Of a DNA stretch of 64,000 nt, positions 45,926 to 55,096 are shown one piece after another (position 1 is the first letter of the stretch; every line of letters begins with the position of its first letter). Source of the stretch: Nocardia vaccinii NBRC 15922 (GTDB taxonomy: Bacteria > Actinomycetota > Actinomycetes > Mycobacteriales > Mycobacteriaceae); the NCBI RefSeq assembly GCF_001613305.1, contig NZ_BDCC01000012.1, positions 434,001-498,000 of the forward strand, read 5' to 3'. The translations under genes were made by a program, and so were the position numbers. Under the pieces are notes generated by a model, which ran no database searches, had not been told where the DNA came from, and saw only the letters and a list, made by a program, of their open reading frames with translations.

Positions 45926-46924
45926 TCATACGATCTCCTCGGTGCGCCGATTCCGGCACAGCAGTTCCTCGATCTGGGCGGATGTGGGCATGGCGTCCGC
46001 GCAGGCCAGACGTGAAGCGACCAGGGCCCCAGCGGCATTGGCGTATTCCGCGGCCTGGCGCGGGTTCCGGCCCGCGAGCAGTCCGTGCGCCAGCGCACCG
46101 CCGAAACCGTCGCCCGCACCGAGTCCGCACACCACCTCGACCCGGCACGGCGGCACGGTCCACCGGTGCCCCGCCGCATCGGCGACGAACACGCCGTCCG
46201 CACCGCATTTGATCACCGCGAGCTCGACGCCGCGAGCCACCAATCGCTCGGCTGCCGCACCCGGATCGTCGGTGCCGACCGCCACTCGCACCTCGGTTCT
46301 GTTGCCCACCACCACATTCACGTGATCCAGCAGTGCGCCGATCTCCCGCCCCGCGGTCGTCGCATCCGGCCAGAACATCGGCCGGTAGTCCAGATCGAGG
46401 ACGGTGTGCCCGCGTCGCGCACGCCGCTCGAGCACGCGGTGCTGAGTGCTCCGCGCGGGTTCGGCGCTGACACCGGTTCCGGTCATCCACAGCAGCGGTA
46501 CGGATTCGACCACGTCCCAGGGGATGTCGTCATCGGTCAGGGTCAGATCCGGCGCGATCGGGGCACGATAGAACAGCAACGGCGGGTCAGCGGGCGGATT
46601 GAGCTCACAGAACACCACGGGCGTCAGCAGATCCGCGGAGGTGGAAACGTATTGCGCCGAAACGCCGAACTCCCCCAGCGCGATTCGCACGAATTCGCCG
46701 AACCCGTCCGCCCCGACCTTGGTCAGCACCGCACTGCGCCGCCCGAGCCGAGCAGCGGCCACCGCGACGTTGGTCGCGGTGCCGCCCAACGATTTCGCGA
46801 ACGTCCGCACCTGCGCCAACGGCACATTGCTCTGCTCCGGATACAGATCCACCCCGACCCGCCCGATCGTCAGGATCTCCAGCGGGATCGCCACATCGTC
46901 GCGCTCCGACCGCGGCCCGTTCAT
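45926..46924 (-). CDS. iolC: 5-dehydro-2-deoxygluconokinase IolC
   Basis: A 332-residue PfkB (ribokinase-like) kinase: [56 protein letters not shown], and the catalytic [17 protein letters not shown] with the anion hole and base. It phosphorylates 2-deoxy-5-keto-gluconate before aldol cleavage. Its ATG overlaps the stop of the ABC ATPase gene in an ATGA, indicating coupled translation. Confidence 0.93.
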   Translation of the reverse strand: MNGPRSERDDVAIPLEILTIGRVGVDLYPEQSNVPLAQVRTFAKSLGGTATNVAVAAARLGRRSAVLTKVGADGFGEFVRIALGEFGVSAQYVSTSADLLTPVVFCELNPPADPPLLFYRAPIAPDLTLTDDDIPWDVVESVPLLWMTGTGVSAEPARSTQHRVLERRARRGHTVLDLDYRPMFWPDATTAGREIGALLDHVNVVVGNRTEVRVAVGTDDPGAAAERLVARGVELAVIKCGADGVFVADAAGHRWTVPPCRVEVVCGLGAGDGFGGALAHGLLAGRNPRQAAEYANAAGALVASRLACADAMPTSAQIEELLCRNRRTEEIV

Positions 46925-47718
46925 TCGGTCACCCGCTCCAATTCATGTTCCAGCGCAGCGAGTTCCGCACCACCGGCCATCTGCCGGGTCAGCTCGGGCA
47001 AGTCGATATCGGACTTCCGGTACGAGCCGAGTGAGGCGCCGCGTTTGAGCAGCAGGAAGCGATCACCGACGGGATAGGCGTGGTGGGGGTTGTGCGTGAT
47101 CAGGACGACGCCGAGGCCGCGATCGCGAGCCTGGACCACGTACCGCAGCACCACCCCGGCCTGTTTCACGCCCAGAGCGGCGGTCGGCTCGTCCAGGATG
47201 AGCACCTTCGCGCCGTAGTGCACCGCACGCGCGATCGCCACACACTGCCGCTGGCCGCCGGAGAGCGTGCCGACCGGCTGCTCCATATCGCGGATCTCGA
47301 TTCCCATATCCCCCAGCGCTTTGCGGGCGATCTCGCGGCCGCGACCGCGATCGAGTAAGCGCAGCGGCCCGATCCCGAAGGTCGGCTCGGAACCCAGGAC
47401 GAAATTGCGCCACACACTCATCAGCGGGACGACCGCCAAATCCTGATATACCGTGGCGATCCCGCGATCGAGCGCCGCACGCGGAGAGACGAACCGGGTC
47501 GGCTCCCCCTCGACGAGCAGCTCACCCGAATCGTGCTGATGCACCCCGGCCAGAATCTTGATCAGCGTGGATTTTCCCGCCCCGTTGTCACCCAGTACGC
47601 AGGTGACCTCTCCCGCGTTCACCACCATGGACACGTCCTCGAGCGCGACCACACCGCCGTAACTCTTGGTGACGCCGACGGTTTCGATCAGCGGGGTTGT
47701 CTCGGACATCGCGGTCAT
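46921..47718 (-). CDS. Sugar/cyclitol ABC importer ATP-binding subunit
   Basis: A 265-residue single-domain ABC ATPase: Walker [11 protein letters not shown]-loop VYQDLAV, signature LSGGQRQ, Walker [13 protein letters not shown] and switch HNPHHAY. Monosaccharide importers of this class often have a duplicated ATPase; this is the single-domain form seen with inositol/fructose-type systems. ATG 47718 overlaps the permease stop (ATGA). The frame continues upstream inside the permease gene and is not used. Confidence 0.93.
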   Translation of the reverse strand: MTAMSETTPLIETVGVTKSYGGVVALEDVSMVVNAGEVTCVLGDNGAGKSTLIKILAGVHQHDSGELLVEGEPTRFVSPRAALDRGIATVYQDLAVVPLMSVWRNFVLGSEPTFGIGPLRLLDRGRGREIARKALGDMGIEIRDMEQPVGTLSGGQRQCVAIARAVHYGAKVLILDEPTAALGVKQAGVVLRYVVQARDRGLGVVLITHNPHHAYPVGDRFLLLKRGASLGSYRKSDIDLPELTRQMAGGAELAALEHELERVTE

Positions 47719-48782
47719 CGCCGAATCCTCTCCGCGCGCTTGCCGAATGCGTTGTTGACCAATACCGCCGCGAGCAGCAGCACGCCGAGGAACAACATGA
47801 ACCAGTCGTCGTTCCAGCGCGCGAATACGATGCCCTGCCTGGCCATTCCGAAGATCAGCGCGCCCAGGGCCGCACCGATCACCGATCCGAATCCGCCGGT
47901 CAGCAGGCAGCCGCCCACCACGGCCGCGATGATGAACTGCAGTTCCAGCCCGACGCCCTGATTCGCCTGCACGCTGCCGAACCGCAGAATGCTGCACGAG
48001 CCGACCACCCATCCGGCGAATCCGGTGCCCATGAACAGCAGGATCTTGGTCCGCACCGCGGGCACGCCGACCGCGCGGGCACTGGGCAGCGAACCGCCCA
48101 CCGCGAACGTCCAGTTGCCGAATCGCGTGCGCAACAACAGAACCGAGCCCAGGATGGTCAGCAGGACCCACCACACCACCGATGCCTGGATGCGGGTGCC
48201 GCCCAGATCGATCGTGGAGGCGAAAACCGCACCGGCCGAGGAGTATCCGGCCGCACCGCGAATCCCGGCGACCTGCACGGTATCGGTGACCAGCCGGGTC
48301 ACACCGAGGTTCAGGCCCTGCAACGCGAGGAACGTACCGAGCGTCACGATGAAGCTCGGCAGCCCCGTCCGCATCACGACCCATCCGTTGAACGCCCCCA
48401 CGGCCAGCGCGAACACCAGCGAGGCCAGTAGCGCGAACCACACGTTCCAGCCCGCGTGCACCGCCAGCAGCGCGGTGACCAGGGCGGTCGAGGCCGTCAT
48501 CACTCCCGCCGACAGGTCGAACTCCCCGCCGATCATCAACAGCGCCACCGCGACCGCCATGATGCCCAGCGTCGAGGAATCGTCGAGCCAGTTGGCGATG
48601 CCCAGCGGGCTCAGGAATCTGTCGGTGATGACGGTGAAGAAGACGAATACCAGCAGCGCGCCGAGCAGTGCCCCGATCTCGGGCCGCACGATCGCCCGTT
48701 GCAGCAGCGTGGGACCCGAGACCGCTTCCGGCGCACCGCCCTGCGCGGCGGCTGACTCCGAAGACGTTGCGGCGGTAGTCAA
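47715..48782 (-). CDS. Sugar/cyclitol ABC importer permease (RbsC type)
   Basis: A 355-residue membrane protein of the RbsC family with about ten helices: [56 protein letters not shown], the EAA-like [22 protein letters not shown] and [27 protein letters not shown]. The start appears to be TTG 48782, with GAGAGG upstream. It lies 11 bases after the binding-protein gene. Inositol is the likely substrate from context. Confidence 0.9.
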   Translation of the reverse strand: MTTAATSSESAAAQGGAPEAVSGPTLLQRAIVRPEIGALLGALLVFVFFTVITDRFLSPLGIANWLDDSSTLGIMAVAVALLMIGGEFDLSAGVMTASTALVTALLAVHAGWNVWFALLASLVFALAVGAFNGWVVMRTGLPSFIVTLGTFLALQGLNLGVTRLVTDTVQVAGIRGAAGYSSAGAVFASTIDLGGTRIQASVVWWVLLTILGSVLLLRTRFGNWTFAVGGSLPSARAVGVPAVRTKILLFMGTGFAGWVVGSCSILRFGSVQANQGVGLELQFIIAAVVGGCLLTGGFGSVIGAALGALIFGMARQGIVFARWNDDWFMLFLGVLLLAAVLVNNAFGKRAERIRR

Positions 48783-48793
48783 TTCATCGCCTC

Positions 48794-49801
48794 TCAGCGC
48801 GTGCCCTGCGACACCAACGTCGCGATCGCGTCGACATTGTCCTTGTCCACGAAGGCCGGACCGGTCTGCACCGGTGCGCCGCCGCCGACGGTATTGCGAT
48901 TGGACTTGTACAGCTGCAACAGCACGATCGGCAGATATCCCTGCTCGTACTGCTGCTGATCGATGGCGAACAGCAGTTTGCCGGATTTGATGGCGTCCAC
49001 GACCTCACTGTTCAGATCGAACGTCGCGATCTGCGCGGCCGAACCGGATTCCCCGACCGCGGCCACCGCGCGCGCCGCCACCTGCGAATTGAGCGTCAGC
49101 ACAGCGTCGATGGAGTGATCGGCCTCGAGCGCGCCCTTGATCCGGGACTGCGCGTCGGTCGGATTGTTGATGTCGACCTGCAGAGTGCTCGCGCTCCCGC
49201 CGAATCCCTTGGTCGCGCCGTCGCACCGCTGGTTGTCGCCGATATTCCCGGCCTCGTGAATGACGCAGAGCAGCTTGTGTTTTCCGGCCGCGGCCAGGCG
49301 CTTGCCGGCGCCCTCTCCCGCGGATTCCTCGCTTTGGCCGACGTGCCCGATCGCTCCGACGCTCGCGCTCTGCGCCTCACCGGAGTTGACGGTGACCACG
49401 GGAATGCCCGCGGCGACGGCCTTCTGGATCGAGGGACGCAGCGCATCGGGGTTGGCCATGGAAACCACGAGCCCGCCGACCCCCTGGGCCACCGCGTTGT
49501 CGATGAGTTTGGCCTGCTGGGTCGGATCGCCGGAGGACTGATAGTCGACCTTGATGCCGAGTTGCTTACCCGCGGCGTCCGCGCCGTTCTTGACCACGTT
49601 CCAGAACGCGTCGCCCGCACTGCCGTGCGTGACCACGGAGACCGACGTCAACGCGCCTGTCGCACCGGGCGCCTGGGTCGTGGTGTTCTCGGCGGCGGGC
49701 CCGCTGCACGCGGCCAGCACCGCGGCCGTGGCGAACCAGGGCAGCACACGCCGCCACCGTGGTCGGACGGTGCGGGCCGAGGCGGACTTCGTTGTCATCA
49801 T
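48794..49801 (-). CDS. Sugar/cyclitol-binding lipoprotein of the ABC importer
   Basis: A 335-residue substrate-binding protein of the RbsB/LacI-ligand type. It has a lipoprotein signal with lipobox LAAC at about residue 33, then VVTHGSAGDAFWNVVKNGADAAGKQLGI, DNAVAQGVGGLVVSMANPDAL, GIPVVTVNSGE and DQQQYEQGYLPIVLL. GGAG just before tandem ATGs (49801 and 49798) sets the start. It follows iolE by 37 bases and captures ligand at the outer face of the membrane. Confidence 0.92.
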   Translation of the reverse strand: MMTTKSASARTVRPRWRRVLPWFATAAVLAACSGPAAENTTTQAPGATGALTSVSVVTHGSAGDAFWNVVKNGADAAGKQLGIKVDYQSSGDPTQQAKLIDNAVAQGVGGLVVSMANPDALRPSIQKAVAAGIPVVTVNSGEAQSASVGAIGHVGQSEESAGEGAGKRLAAAGKHKLLCVIHEAGNIGDNQRCDGATKGFGGSASTLQVDINNPTDAQSRIKGALEADHSIDAVLTLNSQVAARAVAAVGESGSAAQIATFDLNSEVVDAIKSGKLLFAIDQQQYEQGYLPIVLLQLYKSNRNTVGGGAPVQTGPAFVDKDNVDAIATLVSQGTR

Positions 49802-49838
49802 CTCTCCTATCAGGACGGAAGGGCGGAGGGCGGCGGAG

Positions 49839-50777
49839 TTACGCTCCGCTCCCCCCGGCTCCGATCCGCTCACTCCTGGGTTCGGCGGAACCCAGTGCGG
49901 CGCCGATATTTTCGAGTCGGCGCAGACTCCGTTCGGTATCCCGGCTGGGCCCGGCCGCGGTGTCGCCCGCCGCCAGCGCCGTATCCTGTTCGAGCACATA
50001 CCAACCGCGGTAGCCGCCCGCGTGGGCACACCGGACCAACGTTTCGATGTCCACATCGCCGTCGCCGAGCGGCACGAACAGTCCCTGACGCACGGCAGCG
50101 CTGTATTCGATTGCGCCGCAGCGAATCCGGGCCGCGAGATCGGCGCGGACATCCTTGAGGTGGATATGCCCGATCCGATCGGCGTGCCGACGTGCCAGCG
50201 CCACCGGATCGACGCCGCCGATCAGCAGATGCCCGGTGTCCAAGCACAATTCGAGGTCCGATTCGGCGAGCAGCCGCTCGACCTCCGCAGCGGTCTCCAC
50301 GAGCGTGCCCACATGCGGATGCAGAACGGTTCGCAGGCCGTATCCGGCGGCGATATCGCGAATACCGATGGCGGTCCCGATCAGCGTGTGCCACTGGTGA
50401 TCATCGAGTTGCGGGCGGGTGTCGTACCCCTGGTTCCCGGTCGCCGCGGCGAGCACCAGCACCTCGGCTCCGGCCGCGGCGAACAGCTCGGCACTGGCGC
50501 GAGCGGCGGCGCGGGCAGCCTGTGGATCGCGATGCAGAGCCAGGGCGAGGAATCCGCCGATCGCAGCGATTCCGTAGGGAGCCAACAGTTCCCGGAGCCG
50601 GTCCGGCTCGGCGGGCAGATATCCCGGCGGCCCGAATTCCGTGGCGGCGAGCCCCAGCGCGGCCATCTCCGACAGCACGGTCGAGGCGGGAAGCACATGC
50701 CCCCAGCCGGGCACCTCGCACACGCCCCACGAGATCGGCGCGGCGGCGATCCGCAGCGGCTGCATCGGTTCGGTCAT
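49839..50777 (-). CDS. iolE: Inosose dehydratase IolE family TIM barrel
   Basis: A 312-residue AP-endonuclease-2-fold sugar isomerase/dehydratase. IAAAPISWGVCEVPGWG at the start is diagnostic of the IolE family; metal-site segments include ATEFGPPGYLP, HPHVGTLVE, CLDTGHLLIGG, HIHLKDVR and WYVLEQD. IolE dehydrates 2-keto-myo-inositol to the diketone used by IolD. It is the first gene of the minus-strand iol operon, starting 41 bases from a palindromic operator. ATG 50777 has GGAG at good spacing. Confidence 0.9.
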   Translation of the reverse strand: MTEPMQPLRIAAAPISWGVCEVPGWGHVLPASTVLSEMAALGLAATEFGPPGYLPAEPDRLRELLAPYGIAAIGGFLALALHRDPQAARAAARASAELFAAAGAEVLVLAAATGNQGYDTRPQLDDHQWHTLIGTAIGIRDIAAGYGLRTVLHPHVGTLVETAAEVERLLAESDLELCLDTGHLLIGGVDPVALARRHADRIGHIHLKDVRADLAARIRCGAIEYSAAVRQGLFVPLGDGDVDIETLVRCAHAGGYRGWYVLEQDTALAAGDTAAGPSRDTERSLRRLENIGAALGSAEPRSERIGAGGSGA

Positions 50778-50818
50778 CAGAACGCTCCGGCCTGTCGGTG
50801 CACGGTACGCTCGGCATC

Positions 50819-50834
50819 ATTGGAGCGCTCCAAT
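50819..50834. promoter_or_regulatory. Operator O1, perfect LacI-type palindrome
   Basis: ATTGGAGC/GCTCCAAT is a perfect 16-bp palindrome with the central CG typical of LacI/GalR family sites. It directly follows the -10 of the iolE promoter, so a bound repressor would block the start of transcription. Confidence 0.8.
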
Positions 50835-50862
50835 AATGTAACCTGTGTCACGATAGTGTCAA
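50835..50862 (-). promoter_or_regulatory. Predicted promoter of the iolE-iolD operon
   Basis: On the minus strand TTGACA (50857-50862) is a perfect -35, followed after 16 bases by TACATT (50835-50840) as -10. Transcription would start inside or at the edge of operator O1 and read into iolE. Confidence 0.65.
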
Positions 50863-50954
50863 GAGGGCGTCGCACCGCGTTTACACGGCTTCTACCTCGC
50901 AAAATATCCCTCATCCAGGCGAATTCGGGAAAATCAGGATGGCGCGAATGTCTG

Positions 50955-50970
50955 ATTGGAGCGCTCTATT
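50955..50970. promoter_or_regulatory. Operator O2, near-perfect copy of O1
   Basis: ATTGGAGCGCTCTATT differs from O1 at two bases in the right arm. The centres of O1 and O2 are 136 bases apart, close to 13 helical turns, which would allow looping by a tetrameric repressor. It lies 68 bases upstream of the regulator start and may serve autoregulation. Confidence 0.75.
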
Positions 50971-51037
50971 GCTCGCTGCGCCGACGCGCGGTACCGTCGG
51001 CGCACAGGTTCCGCCGACCGTCCGGGGAGAGGGCACG

Positions 51038-52042
51038 ATGCAGCGACCGACGATGCAGGACGTCGCCGCACGGGCGGGCGTCTCACGTGCCCTGGTCTCC
51101 CTCGTGATGCGCGATTCACCGAAGGTCAGCGAGCATCGCCGCCGCGCGGTCCTGGCCGCGGCCGCCGAACTCGGCTACCGGCCGCACACCATGGCGCGCT
51201 CGCTGGCCAGCCGGACCTCCAATATCGTCGGCGTGCTGGTTTCCGACCTGCACAACGCCTTCTTCGCCGACGTCGTGGAGGCCATGGACGGCGCGGCGCA
51301 GCAGGCCGGACTCGAGCTGATCCTCAACACCGGCCGGCGCAGCCCCGCTCGCGAACGCACCGCGCTGAGCAGTCTGCTGGCCTTCCGTCCGGGCGGAATC
51401 ATCCTGCTCTCACCGGTTCTCGCGGCCGCGGCGATCCGCGAGGCGTCCACGCAATGCCCGGTCGTCATGGTCTCGCGCAGTTCGTCGGTGGCGGGCGTGG
51501 ACACCGTCGACGATGACGGCGAGACCGGATCCGCACTGGCCGTGGATCATCTGGTCACCCTGGGCCACAAGCGCATCGTGCATTTCGACGGCGGCGCGGC
51601 CTTCAGCGCGACGCCACGGCGCAAGGGATACGTCGCGGCCATGCACCGGCACGGTCTCGAACCCCTGGTCGTACCGAGCGAGCACACCGACGAGGCGGGC
51701 ATCGCGGCCGTGCGCAAACTCCTGACCGTGTTCTCCCCCAACAACTTTCCCACGGCCCTGGTGTGCGGCAACGACTTCAACGCCGTGGGCGCGATGTCCG
51801 CGCTGGAGGATGCGGGATTGCGTGTGCCACAGGATGTCTCGATCGTCGGTTACGACAACTCGTCGCTGGCCGCGCTACGGCACGTCGCGCTGACCACCAT
51901 CGATCAGCCGCGCACCGAGATCGGCCGCCTCGCGGTCGAGGCGCTCGCCCAGCGGCTGCACGCCGATCGCACCGACCCGGTCCGGCGACGCATACAGCCC
52001 GCATTGATCGTCCGCGCGACCACCGCCGCACCCGCCGACTGA
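51038..52042 (+). CDS. LacI-family regulator of the iol cluster
   Basis: A 334-residue LacI/GalR protein. The helix-turn-helix is TMQDVAARAGVSRALVSLVM followed by the hinge helix YRPHTMARSLASRTS; the C-terminal periplasmic-binding-like domain has VGVLVSDLHNAFFADVVEAM, LVTLGHKRIVHFDGG and DVSIVGYDNSSLAAL. ATG 51038 has GGGGAGAGGG upstream; the frame is open back to 50939, through O2, but that part is not family-like. It is divergent from iolE, with two matching operators between. Confidence 0.92.
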   Translation: MQRPTMQDVAARAGVSRALVSLVMRDSPKVSEHRRRAVLAAAAELGYRPHTMARSLASRTSNIVGVLVSDLHNAFFADVVEAMDGAAQQAGLELILNTGRRSPARERTALSSLLAFRPGGIILLSPVLAAAAIREASTQCPVVMVSRSSSVAGVDTVDDDGETGSALAVDHLVTLGHKRIVHFDGGAAFSATPRRKGYVAAMHRHGLEPLVVPSEHTDEAGIAAVRKLLTVFSPNNFPTALVCGNDFNAVGAMSALEDAGLRVPQDVSIVGYDNSSLAALRHVALTTIDQPRTEIGRLAVEALAQRLHADRTDPVRRRIQPALIVRATTAAPAD

Positions 52043-52115
52043 CCGTCGAGCACACCATGCCGACCGTGCGGGCCCACCGGACTCACCGTCCCCGCCACGA
52101 AAGGAGAACGCCCCC

Positions 52116-53120
52116 ATGACATTCCGGATCGGACTGGCAGGCACCGGCCGTATCGGCGTCGCACATACGGAGATCCTGCGCAACCTGCCCGAGGTGGACG
52201 AGGTCGTCGTGGCCGATGCCGAGCCCGAACGCGCCCGCACCACCGCGTCGAAATTGGGCGTGGAATTCGCGCCCGATATCCGGACGCTGCTCGCCTCGGA
52301 TCTCACCGGTGTCGTGATCACCACCGCCACCGACTCACATCCCGAACTCATCACCGCGGCCGTCGATCTCGGCATCCCGGTCTTCTGCGAGAAACCGGTG
52401 GCCGCGGATATCGCGGGCACGCTCGCGGTGATCGATCATCTCGAACACTCGCGCGTTCCGGTGCAGATCGGTTTCCAGCGCCGTTTCGATGCCGGATACC
52501 GAGCCGCCCGCGCCGCTGTCGCCTCCGGCGAACTCGGCCGTCTGCACACCCTGCGCGCCACCACGCTGGACCCGGCTCCCCCACCGGCGGAATACATTCC
52601 GCGCTCGGGCGGCCTGTTCCGGGATTGCGGCGTACACGATTTCGACATCATCCGCTGGGTCTCGGGCCGCGAGATCACCGAGGTGACGGTCCTGGGCGCG
52701 AACCGCGGTGAACGCTTCTTCCGCGACGCCGGTGACGTGGACACCGCCGCGATCGCGCTGCGCCTGGACGACGACACCCTCGCGACGGTCTCCCTGAGCC
52801 GCTACAACGGCGCCGGTTACGACGTGCGCCTGGAGGTGCTCGGTTCGGTCGCCAACGCCATTGCGGGCCTGGATGATCGCGCACCACTGCGCTCGGTCGA
52901 ACCCGACTGTCCGCCGCCGCTGTTCCCCGCCTACCCCGGTTTCATGGAACGCTTCCGCCGCGCCTACATCGAGGAGCTGGCCGTCTTCACCGCCGTGGCC
53001 ACCGGCGCGGTCGAAAACCCCTGCGGTGCACGCGATGCCCTCGAAGCGTTCTACGTCGCCGAGGCATGTGAGTTGTCCCGCAGGCACAATCGTACGGTCT
53101 CTGTCGCCGAGGTCCGCTGA
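52116..53120 (+). CDS. iolG: Inositol 2-dehydrogenase family oxidoreductase IolG
   Basis: A 334-residue Gfo/Idh/MocA enzyme. It has the NAD-binding GLAGTGRIGVAHTEIL, the conserved lysine in FCEKPVA, and the catalytic DCGVHDFDIIRWVSG with Asp and His. It oxidises myo-inositol (or a related cyclitol) to the 2-keto form, the entry step of the pathway. It is in the same direction as the LacI gene, 73 bases on, with AAAGGAG before ATG 52116. Confidence 0.9.
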   Translation: MTFRIGLAGTGRIGVAHTEILRNLPEVDEVVVADAEPERARTTASKLGVEFAPDIRTLLASDLTGVVITTATDSHPELITAAVDLGIPVFCEKPVAADIAGTLAVIDHLEHSRVPVQIGFQRRFDAGYRAARAAVASGELGRLHTLRATTLDPAPPPAEYIPRSGGLFRDCGVHDFDIIRWVSGREITEVTVLGANRGERFFRDAGDVDTAAIALRLDDDTLATVSLSRYNGAGYDVRLEVLGSVANAIAGLDDRAPLRSVEPDCPPPLFPAYPGFMERFRRAYIEELAVFTAVATGAVENPCGARDALEAFYVAEACELSRRHNRTVSVAEVR

Positions 53121-53126
53121 GACGGC

Positions 53127-54203
53127 TCACCCGACGACGTGCAGATACTCCCCGTAGAACAGCATCAGCCCGATGGCCGCGGCGATTCCGCCCAGTATCC
53201 AGAACCGGATGATGACCGTCGTCTCGGCCCATTTGCTCAACTCGAAATGGTGATGGAACGGCGCCATCTTGAACAGCCGGCTGCGCGTGGTGCGGAAGAC
53301 CACGATCTGCAGCAACACCGAGGCAATCTCCGCGACGAACAGCGCGCCGATCACGACGGTCAGCAGTTCGGTCCGGGTGGTGATGGACAGCCCGGCCAGC
53401 ATGCCGCCCAGTGCCAGCGATCCGGTATCCCCCATGAAGATCCGGGCCGGTGCGGCATTCCACCACAGGAATCCGACGCAGGCCGCCACCCCGGCCGCGC
53501 ACACCACGGCCAGGTCGAGCGGATCACGGACGTCGTAGCAGCCGATCTCGGGCCGGGTGGAACAGGAGTTGATGTACTGCCACGACGTCACCACCACGTA
53601 CGCACCCAGCGCCAGGCCCATCGATCCGGCCGCCAGCCCGTCCAGGCCGTCGGTGATGTTCACCGCGTTCGACCAGGCCACCACCAGGAAGGATACGACC
53701 AGCAGGAATGCGACGAGACCGAAGGAGACGGTGTCGATATCGCGCACGTAGGACACGTGCACACTGGCCGGGGTCAATCCGGTACTGCTCGGGAAACGCA
53801 GTGCCAGTACTCCGAAGATCAGCGCGGCGGCGATCTGCCCGACGAACTTCCCGCCCGCGGTCAGCCCGAGATTGCGTCTTCGGCGGACCTTGAGCAGATC
53901 ATCGATGAATCCGACCGCGCCCAATGCCGTGGCCAGCCCCAGAACCAGCAGGCCCGAGGCCGATATTCCCGGTGGGTGGTAGTGCGCCCCGATCAGGTGC
54001 GCGCCCAGATATCCCGCCCACATGCCGGCCAGGATGGCGATGCCGCCCATCGTCGGTGTGCCGCGTTTGGCGTGGTGACTCGCCGGGCCTTCGGCGCGGA
54101 TCTCCTGTCCGACGTCGCTGCGGGTGAACCACTTGATCAGCAACGGCGTCAACGTGATCGAGACCGCGAGCGCGATCATGGCCGCGAAGAGGACCTGGTT
54201 CAT
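53127..54203 (-). CDS. mraY: MraY-type phospho-MurNAc-pentapeptide transferase, outside a dcw cluster
   Basis: A 358-residue polytopic enzyme with about ten helices and all MraY marks: [22 protein letters not shown] with the catalytic Asp pair, [29 protein letters not shown] and the HHHFE signature. It makes lipid I in peptidoglycan synthesis. It normally lies between murF and murD; here it stands alone, convergent with iolG (6 bases between stops). It could be the only copy relocated or a second paralogue. ATG 54203 is preferred. Confidence 0.9.
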   Translation of the reverse strand: MNQVLFAAMIALAVSITLTPLLIKWFTRSDVGQEIRAEGPASHHAKRGTPTMGGIAILAGMWAGYLGAHLIGAHYHPPGISASGLLVLGLATALGAVGFIDDLLKVRRRRNLGLTAGGKFVGQIAAALIFGVLALRFPSSTGLTPASVHVSYVRDIDTVSFGLVAFLLVVSFLVVAWSNAVNITDGLDGLAAGSMGLALGAYVVVTSWQYINSCSTRPEIGCYDVRDPLDLAVVCAAGVAACVGFLWWNAAPARIFMGDTGSLALGGMLAGLSITTRTELLTVVIGALFVAEIASVLLQIVVFRTTRSRLFKMAPFHHHFELSKWAETTVIIRFWILGGIAAAIGLMLFYGEYLHVVG

Positions 54204-54395
54204 GCGCTCCCGTACCACCGACTACTGCCGCCGACCGCTCCGGCGGATTGCACCGATGGTAACCGTGCCGGGTTTCCGCTCGCCGTGACCCGGGCCGGAA
54301 CGACGCAAGATCGAAACGAACGGCTGCGTAGCCGGTTCCGGCACGCTACGCACGACAACCGTTGCGCGCGGCCCGAATTCCCGCCCCTGATCAGC

Positions 54396-54878
54396 TCACA
54401 CCCCGACGAACGGCGCCCCACGTTCCAGATAGACCGTGCCGCCCTCGTGATAGGCCGCGTACGCCTGCCGCAGGCGGCTCGACAGCCGCGGCACCGCGTA
54501 GTCGTCGAGCGCGGCGACAGGCACCCATTCCCACCGATCCAGCTCGCTGTCCTGCAACACGATGGCCGATTCGTCGCCGAGCTCACCGCAGTCGAACACG
54601 AACAGCAGCCGATCGGTACCGTCATGCGGTGCCCAATCACAGACCAGCAGGCGCCGGGGCGGCCGCGCGAGGCCGAGTTCCTCGGCGATCTCCCGGCGGC
54701 ACGCCTCCACCGGAGCCTCGCTCACGTCCACGAATCCACCGGGGATGTCCCAGCCGTCGCCGTAGGTCTTGTGCACCAGCAGTACCGACTCCTCGCGCAC
54801 GAACAGCGCTCCGGCGGCGAGCCACGGTCGGGCGAAAACTTCAGGGGTATAACTGGTTTGCTCAAACGAGGCATTCAT
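54396..54878 (-). CDS. Nudix hydrolase
   Basis: A 160-residue Nudix protein: LAAGALFVREESVLLVHKTYGDGWDIPGGFVDV followed by the box GGFVDVSEAPVEACRREIAE with the metal-binding Glu residues. The C-terminal part with LQDSELDRWEWVPVAALDDY is usual for nucleotide-sugar or NADH-type members; the substrate is unknown. ATG 54878 starts MNASFEQTSY. It is divergent from the GIY-YIG gene across 218 bases in which no clear promoter is seen. Confidence 0.85.
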   Translation of the reverse strand: MNASFEQTSYTPEVFARPWLAAGALFVREESVLLVHKTYGDGWDIPGGFVDVSEAPVEACRREIAEELGLARPPRRLLVCDWAPHDGTDRLLFVFDCGELGDESAIVLQDSELDRWEWVPVAALDDYAVPRLSSRLRQAYAAYHEGGTVYLERGAPFVGV

Positions 54879-55096
54879 GTCGCCCACCGACCTCACCAGC
54901 CCGCACGATGCGAGACTTCATTCCGGATCCGTACATTCGCCGAACACGATCTCACACCGGCGCTGCTGCGCGCCCGGCATCCGGACAGGACAGCGCAGGG
55001 AGCGGTCGGTTTTCATCTGGGCCGCACCGGGTTTCATGGGTATCGATAGGCGTGCATAATTACCCCGCCGCCTGGCAATTCTGATATCGATGACCC

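Noticed and set aside
44745..46490. A 581-codon minus-strand frame through iolC and the aldolase gene
   Set aside because: Most of it is out of frame with two conserved enzymes; only its last 93 codons, starting at 45026, are kept as the iolB-derived ORF.
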